Source: Nectonema munidae (lineage: Eukaryota > Nematomorpha > Nectonematoida > Nectonematidae). From it: a DNA stretch of 64,000 bases. Below the pieces are notes generated by a model, which was not told where the DNA came from, made no database searches, and worked only from the letters and a program-made list of their open reading frames with translations. The stretch covers positions 1,591,501 through 1,655,500 of the forward strand of contig JAUIRK010000855.1 of the NCBI GenBank assembly GCA_030549495.1. The letters are read 5' to 3'. The translations under genes and the position numbers were made by a program. Shown here one piece after another: positions 36,909-48,465 of the stretch (positions are counted from its first letter, which is position 1; every line of letters begins with the position of its first letter).

Positions 36909-38570
36909 TTAAAAATGCTTTAGGCATTTGGCTTTGCGTTTGTGCTGCTCTGTGTCCGTTTCACGATGCAGGAACCAGCAGAAATCGCCCATCATGTTGG
37001 GGTTATGCCGCCCTTGATAACGCGTCTCCATGAGTGAAATCTCTTGGTGGAATCGCTCGCCGTGCTCGTCCGAGACTGCTCCCAATTTGTCAGGGAAGAA
37101 GTTCAGGTGCTTGTGTAGGAAATGGATTTTCAGGGACATCCTGGAGCCAAGTTTCCTGAAGGACTCCAGCAGCTGCTGCACTATTTCTTCATAGTTGTCC
37201 GCGCGCTCGTTCCCCAAGATGTTGTCCGTCACAGCTTTGAAGCTCCTCCACGCTGCCAGCTCTTTGGTGTTTAGAGTTGTCGGAAAAGTTTCGTCCTTCA
37301 TAATCTGTCGGATTTGCGGTCCAACAAAGACACCAGCCTTGATCTTGGCCTCCGACAAGGTGTTGTAAAACTTTTCCTTAAGGTATAAAAACCCACGCCC
37401 ATTCAGATCCATTGCCCGTACAAAACTTTTCATCAAGCCGAGCTTTATGTGGAGTGGTGGAAGGAAAACCTTGGCTGGGTCGACAAGGGCGACATACTTC
37501 ACGTTGTGTCGACCAGGTACATGCTCCTTTCGCTCTTCCCAATCTTTCTTCGTCCAGTGATTCTTGTCGTCTCTGCCATCCCAGAGACAAAGGAAGCACG
37601 TGTATTTCGTGTAGCCTGACAGCAGCCCTAACAACAGCGCCACCACTTTCAAGTCTCCACAGCTATGCCAGTTGAAGTCATTGTACTTGATGGAATCAAG
37701 CAGCTGCCGCATAGTCTCATAGGTCTCTGTCATGCCGAACGTGTGAGCCAGTGGGACTGATGGTTTCTCGTTGCCATTGTGGAGCAAAACAGCTTTCAAG
37801 CTGTTCTTCCTCGAGTCAATGAAGAGGTGCCAGTCTGCAGGATCGTGATCACACCCAAGTTCTTTCAATAGACCGTTGATGTCACTGCAGAATGTTATCG
37901 TGTCTTCCATCTCAAAGAACTCAGCCATGTCTCTGTGACGTGCTCTGAGCAAGGATATCTTGGTGTTAGGTTCCAGTAGATTCCACTGCTGCAGCCTTGA
38001 TCCAAGCAGCTCTGCCTTCGCTTTTGACAGCGAGAGATCTCTTACAAGATCATTTAAGCCTCAATGGTTCAGAAGGTGTAGTTCTTGAGTGTCGGGTTCA
38101 AAAGGTTCATCACCACCATCCTCTTCACCACTGCTTACAGCTATGTTCTGATCAGCTGGAGGTGTTGGAACGGGGTTCTCGACATCATGAGGCACAGGTT
38201 TACGAGCAGAGACGCAGTCAGCGTACTTGATGTGACCTTTATTCTTCTTGTTGAAGACGGCGATGCTTGTGCAGCAGAAATAACAATCATCATGATGATT
38301 CTGCAGCTCACGCCATATCATGGGCACCGCAAAAGGCATGCTCGCGCGCTTGCCCACCAACCACTGAGTCAAGGTTGTGTGACAACTTGTGCAGCAGATG
38401 TGTGGTGCCCAGCTCTGTTCTTGGTCCCCCACCTTACACCCGAAGTAGTGAAAGTAGGCGGCCTTCATTTTCACTGCTGTAGATATACTTCGCTGTTGAT
38501 CTTTTTTGGTATACCGACCACAGACATAACAGAAGTTGTCAGGATGATTGGTACAGGAACGCCTACTCAT
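36909..38570 (-). pseudogene. Transposase-like gene (zinc-finger plus DDE-like domain), one in-frame stop
   Basis: A single reading frame of 554 codons from ATG 38570 (MSRRSCTNHPDN) to the stop at 36909, interrupted only by a TGA at 38061-38063. The two halves are otherwise in the same frame. The N-terminal half has Cys/His pairs suggesting a DNA-binding zinc module: C6, H9, C14, C17, then HICCTSC and CYFCC, followed by an acidic linker. The C-terminal half (numbering from M at 37952) has HLFIDSRK (D46), SCGDLKVV (D100), a CFLC pair (C119, C122), LPPLHIKLGLMK and SDEHGERFHQ (E296, H297, E299). That order fits a DDE nuclease with a CxxC insert. I recall the same protein type as a high-copy uncharacterised family in arthropods. 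A polypyrimidine-AG (TTTCTTTCTTTCAG) just before the start may be the acceptor of a small 5' intron. The TGA probably disables the copy. Confidence 0.85.
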
Positions 38571-38636
38571 CTTTATCTGAAAGAAAGAAATATAACACAA
38601 GTTAACAATTGTACGAAATAGACATGTTAAATACAT

Positions 38637-38809
38637 ATGTAAATTTCATTGAAATCCTGACTTCTAGGCAATGGGAATGTTTCTGTTCCTGAAAATCCTG
38701 ACATGATACAGCAAAACGGTTATGATTTTTAAAATCATCGTACCCAAATTAGTCTTAATCACTTTACACATCTCCAGTAAATTTTTTTTTTGAAATTTCT
38801 TGTTCAGTG
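38637..38809 (-). repeat. Right terminal inverted repeat of the 36675-38809 transposon
   Basis: The reverse complement starts CACTGAACAAGAAATTTC and follows the left repeat to GATTTCAATGAAATTTACA. The transposase start codon lies 67 bp inside it, so it must also hold the promoter (inference). Confidence 0.92.
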
Positions 38810-39103
38810 TTATCTATTCAGTTTAAAAGTAAGAATACTCTAATTGCTTAATATGTGAGCAGAGATATTTTTTCTAATGTTCGATTGTTAAATTTTATAA
38901 GTAACACTGTACATAATCAAATCACTTTTTTTAAGAAAATTTGTTGATTATAATAAAAATATAATATCGAAACAAAATGTTTCAGTTGTTAAAAATGTAC
39001 TTGATCTATTTATGACAGCTGTCAGAATTTTATTTGTAGACAGAAATATTCAAAAAAAACGCAATGATTTTCTTTTCTCGTATACTTTGATTTATGTTAG
39101 TTT

Positions 39104-39483
39104 GGTCCTCGGACATTTCGCCCCATTATTTTCATAAGACAGTTCGTCCCATTATTTTCATAAGACATTTTGTTTCATGGACAATTCGCCCCATTATTTT
39201 CATAAGACAGTTCGTCCCATTGACAATTCGCCCCATTATTTTCATAAGACATTTTGTTTCATGGACAATTCGCCTCGTTATTCTCATAAGACATTTTGTC
39301 TCATGGACAATTCTAAAAAATTAAGAGATAAATTGATTAATTTGAAATAATTTAGTAGAGATAAAATAAACAAGAATATAAATTTTTTTAATAATTTTAC
39401 ACATATGTCATATAATAAGCAAAGATGGATGAAACAAATAGCCTATGAGACAATTTGTCTATGGGGCGAAATATCTGTCGACC
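39104..39483. mobile_element. Non-autonomous TIR element with 8-bp duplication and an internal minisatellite
   Basis: GTTAGTTT at 39096-39103 is repeated exactly at 39484-39491. The ends GGTCCTCGGACATTTCG and CGAAATATCTGTCGACC are imperfect inverted repeats, and both run on into a CGCCCC/GGGGCG word. The left half (39114-39314) is a minisatellite of units like CGCCCCATTATTTTCATAAG alternating with ACATTTTGTTTCATGGACAA. An 8-bp duplication fits hAT-like, P or KDZ elements; hAT-like is the simplest guess. Confidence 0.85.
39114..39314 (+). repeat. Minisatellite inside the 39104-39483 element
   Basis: At least five ATTATTTTCATAAGACA-like units alternate with GTTCGTCCCATT or TTTTGTTTCATGGACAATTC spacers. 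The pattern gives an open frame with repeating PIIFIRHFVSWTI-type residues, an artefact of the repeat. Confidence 0.9.
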
Positions 39484-39491
39484 GTTAGTTT

Positions 39492-40789
39492 AAATAATTT
39501 TTTAATTATAAGGGTTAGCTACTTAAACGTTGGCTTTTGCTGCTTATAAAAACTTGAAAATGTCAAATAAACTATAATTTTTTATGCCTCCTATTATTTT
39601 GAAATTATTCTGAGAACAGACGGTTCCATTTTAAAATAGTAGTCTATTTTGTTTCCTTTCTCTCTTATGTTATGTAGACAATATTTCAATTTTGAGTAAA
39701 AGGTAAGGTGCAGCGGATGTATTTTCATTGACCAGGCACTGATGTACCGCTTATGTCAAACTATGAACAAATTCTTTTTCAGCTTTTTTTCTTTTTCAAA
39801 TCGGATCAGGAAGAAGCGAACTTCAAGTGGCCATAAAGCACCATTGAAAAAACTGTCATTTTTGATATTAACATTTTATTTATTAGTTATTTTCTGACAT
39901 CAGTAAAATTTAAGAGGTGTTCTTTGAATTCAAGAGGTTTTTAAGGTTGGTAGACACCCTGTTATTGTCTCCAAAAATTCAGTTTGTTTGATAGGCATTG
40001 GTGTTCCCTGATATTTACAAGAGTGGGGGCTAAGATAACATCTGTTAATATATAGATATATATTAGTTACCATATGTTTGTTAGAAAAAAATAAGTTATT
40101 TAAACGGCCCTGAAGCAAACCCATATCTTTGGGATGGTACAACCTATTTAATTGATACCCAATTATCTATTGACCGGACATTTATCATTTTAAAACATCG
40201 TGATAACGAGATCCTAAATTCGCCCTGCTATTTTTCACTACGCCATTATGAGCAGTTATGATTTGAAGAGTACAAACAATAGCACTAATTCTTCTTTAGA
40301 GACAATATACCGTAATTAAATTTTTAGAGGATCATATAATAGAAAATATTTTTAAAAGATTAAAGTAATACGTTTGTCTGATGCTTATAAAGAGAGTAGA
40401 GAGAAAAGTATTGTTTATAAAAATAGAAATCTAATTTTTTTTCAAAGTTCTCATAATTTCATAAAATAAAATCATTAAAAAAGAAAGAATACAGATAAAT
40501 TAGAAATCCTTATTAAAAGACGCATCGACATACAATTTAAAAAATTCGGCTGCTTTGAGAATGAATTAAAACATAGATTTAGCTAATTTACATGATTAGG
40601 ATATCAATTTGTACTACTCATCTTAGCCATCATACAAAATTAAGCATATATTTTTCTCATCAATGTAATATTACAACAAGATTTGATTCTACTAAAAATA
40701 AAATTGAAACTACTAATCCCCATTTTAAAATTCTAGAAAAATTACGATTACAAATTAATTTATAAAAACAATGGAAAATATATAATTTT
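39492..40789. other. Stretch without a supported gene
   Basis: AT-rich; no domain, inverted repeat or tandem array recognised. Confidence 0.45.
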
Positions 40790-41042
40790 CAGAGCCCGCG
40801 CCTATTAAATCTTGGGGCACAAGCCCCTCAACTATTTCTCAAGCCTCCTAGCTAATTTTCAAGCTTCCCTAACAAATTTTTCATTACCTTAAAAAAAAAA
40901 AATTTTATGTAAATTTGTAGGTAATGTTATTGTGTTGTATGTAATAGTAAAATTTGCTTGACAAATACATTATATGCTTTCTTTTCATCTTGAGGCTTGC
41001 ACTCCAATGAAGCCGCTCGCCCTAAAATTTTTGCGCGGTCAC
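40790..41042. mobile_element. Possible hAT-type MITE
   Basis: TAATTTT lies just outside both sides (40783-40789 and 41043-41049). The inner ends AGAGCCCGCGCC and TTGCGCGGTCAC are weakly inverted. Diverged and tentative. Confidence 0.35.
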
Positions 41043-41468
41043 TAATTTTGTTTCAAAATAATTAAACCTATATTGAAATAACCTAAAAAAAAAAGTAAAC
41101 AAATATAAGTAGAAAAGTTGATATTCTTTTTAAAAAGACAACTTATTTTTCAAACTTTCAAAAATTTTTAAAAATTATAATTTTTTTTCAGTATGATAAT
41201 AGAGAACATCTTTATAAAGATATAGGAAGAGAAAAATTATTATTTGAAATTTTTTGATGAAAAAAAAAATCATAGCACAGACTTTTGGAGTGAAATCAAT
41301 TATTTGATATGAAAAAATAAAGATAAAAAAATAGTAAAAAGGTGAATTGTTGAGTGACAAATTTTTACACTTTTGGCTTGATGAATTTTTCAAGAATAGA
41401 TTTTGTGAGTTCAAAAGAATACACCAATATAGCATAGTAAAACTGTAAGTTGTCAGATGGCTAAGAAA

Positions 41469-43170
<1,702 letters not shown>

Positions 43171-45599
43171 GAATTAAGATATTTACAAATTTAATCTTGA
43201 ATTGTTACAAAAAATATAATTACTTCTTTATAATGTTTTACCAATGATAAATTATCCTTAATACAATAAAAAATTGAACAATATGTTGAACATCAATTTT
43301 GAGCTTTCACTTTAAGAAAACAGAATATCTATTGGAATTTTCGGGTTACCATAGTTTTTCTGCCATCAGATATTCTTGAGGCTTGGATAAAGATATGAAT
43401 TTAGAATTTATAAGAAAAACAATCAATCACAATAGATTAATAGTAATATTCATAAAAAATTGTGTGGTGATCATAATTTCTAATTGCTACGAACCTTTTA
43501 GATTTGGGCGTAGTTGTTTCGTTGGACAGTACAGACCGAATATTAAGGGAAAGTGTTAAATAAATATAAATTTCTGTCGAAATTTTTAGTTAAGTCTCTT
43601 TTATATAAACAATATTCTTTGTTTAAAATTCAATCTTCTCTTCCCCAAACCTTCCATCAACATAGAAGAGAAATAAAAGTTTCAATTATTCGGGAACTGT
43701 ATTTGATACCAAATTCAAAAAAACCAACATTTAAATTTTATATTATTTTTTTTAAAGATTTTAAAACTAAATTTTAAAATGGACAATGAATTTAAAAATT
43801 AAATATGCTATACTTTTATCTAGTATTCTCATTTTCATCATATTAAGTAAAATATTTATGTTTTCTTTGGGATGGCAGATTTTATAATAATAGGGATAAA
43901 TGTGAGCCTGTTAAATTTTTTTATTTCTTAGAGAAATGATATATAATATACATGAAAGTCAAATATTATTTTACGAATATAAATATTTTAAGTCTCAGTT
44001 TTTGAAAACGAATCGTATGTTATATTTTTTAATTAATTTTTCTATATAATTCAAAGAACATTATTTATTTTATTTCATGGAAAAATCGCGCCCTATTTTG
44101 ATTGAAAGGCTTAAAAACATTTCAAAAATTAAACAAAATCAAAAATAAATTTGATCAAATAACTTCTTTAGTTGATTTTGACATTTATGTTATAAGGTAA
44201 TACCTTTAAATGTTGTTTTTCTCAAACCTTTCCACGGTAAAGCCTTTGGTCGCGCTGTTACTGTCACACTGTTACCGTGGCTAAATTTGTGTATGGCATT
44301 ATAACTATCATATTTATGATATCTACCACTAAAATTCTTTGTGATATTATACACAAGTGTTTGATAAATTATTTCAATGTGGTAAGATGGAATCCTTTGC
44401 TTTAATTTCACCCAATTTTTCAGGGTTGTAAATAGCAAAAAAATTTGATGTCTTTTTAGCGTCACGATGTTACCATATATATACATATATATTTATTTCT
44501 ATATTGAGTAAATAAAAAAAAATGGATTTTTTTATCCAATCAAAAGAGTTTTAGAACTTGGAAAAGTTTTGCCTGAACAATTAAAGGATGTTCGTTATAT
44601 GTAATTGGTGCCTTTCAAAGCGTCACACTGTTACCATGGAATCCCATAAATAATTTAGAAAGAAGGAAATAAAAAATATTGACAAAATTTTGACTTTTTA
44701 CAGAAAAAAATGAACTTTTTGAGCTGTAAAAATTTTTAAATTAAAAAAACAAAGATAGTCAAGATGTCATTTCGATCAATTTCAAAAACCTTAAATAAAA
44801 AAATAGACTTTATTGACTTTAACGTTTTAAAATTTAAATTAAAAAAATGAGAAAAAATACATTAATATGCAGTAAAATTTATTTATAACGTTCAAACATG
44901 GCATCCATTGAAAATGGCCGTTTTGACCAAGTGACCGTTCTACTGGGGTCCTAATATTTTTCAGATTACTGAATTAGCTTACTTTTTAAGAATTCGTGAT
45001 GACTTTGTGTTTAGAAATTTTCTACATTAAATTTTAGAGCATCATGTTTTACCATTCCAGCTTTTCGCGAAGCACCTATGAACTTTCTGTGGAACACCAA
45101 TGTTCCGCGGAACTTTGTTTCGCAAACCCCATTCTATACTGTTTACGGAGATTTTATTGTATTTGTTTTAATCATGTTTTATTGATTTTTAGCCAGTGTA
45201 ATTGTTTATGTGGTAAAGAAGTATAGGAGGAAAAGTATGTTCACATTTGGCAAATTCTCTTCTCATGCTCACAAATCCACGTCTGTTTCCGTAGAAAGTG
45301 TCATCACTCAGGTAATAATTATATACGCTAAAATTTCGCTGTGCCCAAGTCGGAAAGACTTAGTTAACACCTGACAGAAGTTCGATACAGCTGAAGTTCT
45401 GAATTTCGGACTACTTTGTCCATGGGCGATTAGAGTATCTCAAAAATAGAAAATAAATTTTTTGACACAAAGTGCTATCTTTTTTGCGAATACTGCATAC
45501 AATCATTCGAAACTCTTAAAATGGCTTTCTGGCATGATTTGAGATTTGAAACTCAAATAAAACTTTTTTTTCTATTTAATGTACGTACACACCATATGT
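43171..45599. other. Stretch without a supported gene; repeated GTCACACTGTTACC word
   Basis: No coding region recognised. GTCGCGCTGTTAC / GTCACACTGTTACC / GTCACGATGTTACC words occur at 44249, 44263, 44461 and 44622, possibly internal repeats or ends of an unclassified element. Confidence 0.45.
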
Positions 45600-45603
45600 T
45601 TAA

Positions 45604-45733
45604 CCCATTTACGCCCAATGTTCCTATTTTGGAACATAAGTAATTTCATCTTCGTCTGCTTTTTTCAATGAGTTTGAATATAAATCGTCTGCTTTTTTTT
45701 AGATATCGTCTGCTTTGCTTGGTCTTAAATGGG
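45604..45733 (-). mobile_element. TTAA-flanked MITE, family 1, copy D
   Basis: 130 bp between TTAA (45600-45603) and TTAA (45734-45737). Same sequence as copies C and E with a few substitutions (ACGCCCAATG for ACGACCAATG; GAGTTTG for GACTTTG; CTGCTTTTT for CTGCGTTTT). Confidence 0.9.
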
Positions 45734-46033
45734 TTAATGCAAATGTTTCAAATTTTTTCAATTTCTTTGCTTGAGTAAATTTTAATTGATATACAAACTC
45801 AATTTTAGTGAAAACTTATCCAATTTGTTCCATTATAAATAAATTTTGAAATACCACATATTGTCTGTTGTCATCCAGTACAGAAGTACGTAAAAACTGG
45901 TCCATAAATTCTACACATCTAATGGGAAAATGGTCCGAAGTTTTATGCCTTTAGTTTCAAATGTTTATATGCTAACGAAATGGGAGACTATGCGCGTTAA
46001 AATTAGCGTATTTTTTTTATTTTTGAAACACTG

Positions 46034-46080
46034 CAGTGATTCCAAACCTTTTTTTTTTTAACACATAGCGGCACATTTGT
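46034..46080 (+). mobile_element. hAT-type terminal sequence (isolated end)
   Basis: Reads CAGTGATTCCAAACC, a T run, then ATAGCGGCACATTTG, the same kind of end as at 13961-13994 in opposite orientation. No partner end was found. Confidence 0.45.
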
Positions 46081-46963
46081 TGAAGCTTAGAGCCATATGG
46101 TGAAATCAAATATTTTAGCCATCTTTTGATTGTTAATACAACATTTTATTATTTTGACTTAATAAAATAAGTATAAAAACATTGCATACAAAAGACTATT
46201 CCTTAAACTTGAAATAAAATTAAAAGATAACATTGATTAAATTGATTTTAGTTTTATTTCCAAAATTTTAAGAAATCGTTCAAACTATTTAAACTTATTG
46301 AAATTGATTCTAATTCCTAAATTGATCAATGCTAAGAAAATTTATAAGTGTCCGATGAGACGATTCAAAAATTTTGCACGATTCTCATTCCTATACCAAT
46401 TCTTCAGAATTTTTTGAATATTTACTTTCAGTTTTGGAAAATCAGACTTTGTTACCGCCTTCACTGTTCATTCACCATTGTGCAATCTTGTTAGAGACAA
46501 GTTATAGAGGCTTCAAGATTGAATTTGGAATATAAGTTTTCAATAGCTCAGCCATTGACACAGTTTGTCCAAGCTGATTTTGTTTGGGATTCAACGATCT
46601 ATGCAGTCAAGTGTTTATCTTTAAAGGAAACTCTTCTGGAAAGAAAATAATTGGTTTTTCTGGAAACAGGTCAATTCCCCTTCTGAATATATTCATATTA
46701 ATATTGCATTGAAGCAGAATTGTTTGTTAAAAGGCCAAATTGTCTAAGTTTTACGCTACTAGGACAAAATCCGCAGATGATAATATGCTTTTATGTCCGA
46801 AATCGCGCGTGACAAATTCAAGTTGCTGTAGTAATTTGACTGTTAAAAAAGCCTTTTTTTTTAGCTCATTTTATTTTTTTCACTACTTACACAGTTCTAT
46901 AACATGAATAAAATGAAATATTAAAAGCAAAACGTTTATTCAAATCAATTTCTGTCAATATTG

Positions 46964-46986
46964 ATTATTATTATTATTATTATTAT
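46964..46986 (+). repeat. (TTA)n microsatellite
   Basis: About seven consecutive ATT/TTA units. Confidence 0.9.
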
Positions 46987-47144
46987 CTAATATCTATCAC
47001 TGTGCTCTGAATCTCAAGGTAAGTAAGCTTGAATTTAAAGATTTTCTTCCTTCAACTTTCATTCACGCCGTCTCACTCAACGCCATTCTCTTTACATAAA
47101 TGTTTGCTTCTTTTCCATTGCACATATGGTTGCAGTTGGCTTAA

Positions 47145-47274
47145 CCCATTTACGACCAATGTTCCTATTTTGGAACATAAGTAATTTCATCTTCGTCTGC
47201 TTTTTTCAATGACTTTGAATATAAATCGTCTGCGTTTTTTTAGATATCGTCTGCTTTGCTTGGTCTTAAATGGG
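47145..47274 (-). mobile_element. TTAA-flanked MITE, family 1, copy E
   Basis: 130 bp between TTAA (47141-47144) and TTAA (47275-47278); essentially identical to copy C at 31226. Confidence 0.9.
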
Positions 47275-47278
47275 TTAA

Positions 47279-48316
47279 CCGAATATTTCTGATATATTGT
47301 CAGTGATATTGAGCTAATCCACTAAATCTCCTGTCTTAAAGCGAGAAATCAACTTTAAGATCTGTTCAGATGACTCCGATTACTGCTGGTGGTATCGTTA
47401 GTGAACCATCTAGAAAGAAATTTAAGGATGGCGTATCACGAATCAATTCAATTGTCCTAACATGAAAAAACGCAAGAGTATCATGAAGCGTAGATATTTT
47501 TCCTCGATACTTCAAAAAAAAGCACGACTCTTAGGATTGCCGATTCAAATTCCGATTAATCTACACCATCACTATGCACTATGTTATTCAGAATGATAAA
47601 CAATGAAGAGGCAACTGTTTAAAAATATTAAAAGGTAGAAACAAATTTTTTTGTGCCTGATCACTATTTTATTCAAGTTCTATGAGTGAATACAACAGAA
47701 TAAAAATATGGGCCTTTTCATCATTGCTAAGTTTGAAAGCATGAAAGTCGTTCCATACTGAAAGAAAAGGCACGCCTGCGACAAAAGAGTAATCAAAAGC
47801 TATCTTGGATATGTGACTGGAACATCCAAGTGAATATCGGAGTTTAGGATTTATATTTAACGGTTGCCAGAAAACGCAGTCTGAACTCTGAATAGAAAAC
47901 TGTGGTCTAAAAGACTTTTTGATAAAAATTAAAAAAAAATATACGAATTTTTTTTTGAAATTTTAAATAAATTCACGCAATTTTTGCCAACTATGTAGTG
48001 AACGGAGAGACACGCTCAGTTTTCTGAGAACGAATTTTCTGAAACTAAGTTTTCTTATTTTTTTCCTGCAATAATCCTTTACTATTTTTCTATACTTAAT
48101 CGAAATTTTATGCCTAAATTAATCTTAAGTGAGCAGTTAAACATTTCATTTGCCTTTCTGAAGCTCTTTTAGTGGAGGACATGCTATCATTTTTCTACAA
48201 TTTCAAGCTTTGATATTCGATTTAGATACAAAATCTTTGCCAGATGTGACCATTATAAGAATGAATGATAAATAAAAATAATAATATAAGAATGGAGACT
48301 TTTCTTTAAGAAAAAA
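47279..48316. other. Stretch without a supported gene
   Basis: No gene, inverted repeat or tandem repeat recognised. Confidence 0.45.
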
Positions 48317-48453
48317 CACAACCGGTTTGGGAGTATCAACTTCTTCGTTGAGTGTATTATTGTAGTACATAAATTAAAAATGAGCATTTCAATTTTAGTT
48401 TGTATACTATAATACACTCGACCAAATAAGCTGATACTTCGAAAGCGGTTGTG
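48317..48453. mobile_element. Palindromic MITE
   Basis: 137 bp whose left 53 bp (CACAACCGGTTTGGGAGTAT, then CGTTGAGTGTATTAT) is inverted at the right end (ATAATACACTCGACC, then ATACTTCGAAAGCGGTTGTG), around a loop of about 30 bp. No clear target duplication. Confidence 0.8.
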
Positions 48454-48465
48454 ATAGTGTCCATT

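Larger units (their letters stand above)
36675..38809 (-). mobile_element. TIR DNA transposon, whole-looking, superfamily not assigned
   Basis: A 2135-bp element with terminal inverted repeats of about 165 bp (36675-36838 and 38637-38809). Both begin CACTGAACAA and share TTTACTGGAGATGTGTAAAG, GACTAATTTGGGTACG, TTTTGCTGTATCA and CCTAGAAGTCAGGATTTC. The repeats are nearly identical apart from an A/T-run indel and scattered substitutions. TTA lies immediately outside both ends (36672-36674, 38810-38812), giving a 3-bp target duplication. The interior holds one long minus-strand transposase-like reading frame broken by a single stop. A CACTG terminus with a 3-bp duplication recalls CACTA/Chapaev-type elements, but the protein motifs do not settle this. 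Both TIRs remain well matched, so the insertion looks recent. Confidence 0.92.

Noticed and set aside
37412-37675. 87-codon plus-strand frame
   Set aside because: Lies opposite the DDE-like half of the same transposase; a shadow frame.
38085-38621. 178-codon plus-strand frame
   Set aside because: Antisense shadow of the transposase zinc-finger half; its composition follows the minus-strand codons and no domain is visible.
39094-39324. 76-codon frame with repeating PIIFIRHFVSWTI-like residues
   Set aside because: Translation of the minisatellite inside a MITE, with no independent support as a gene.
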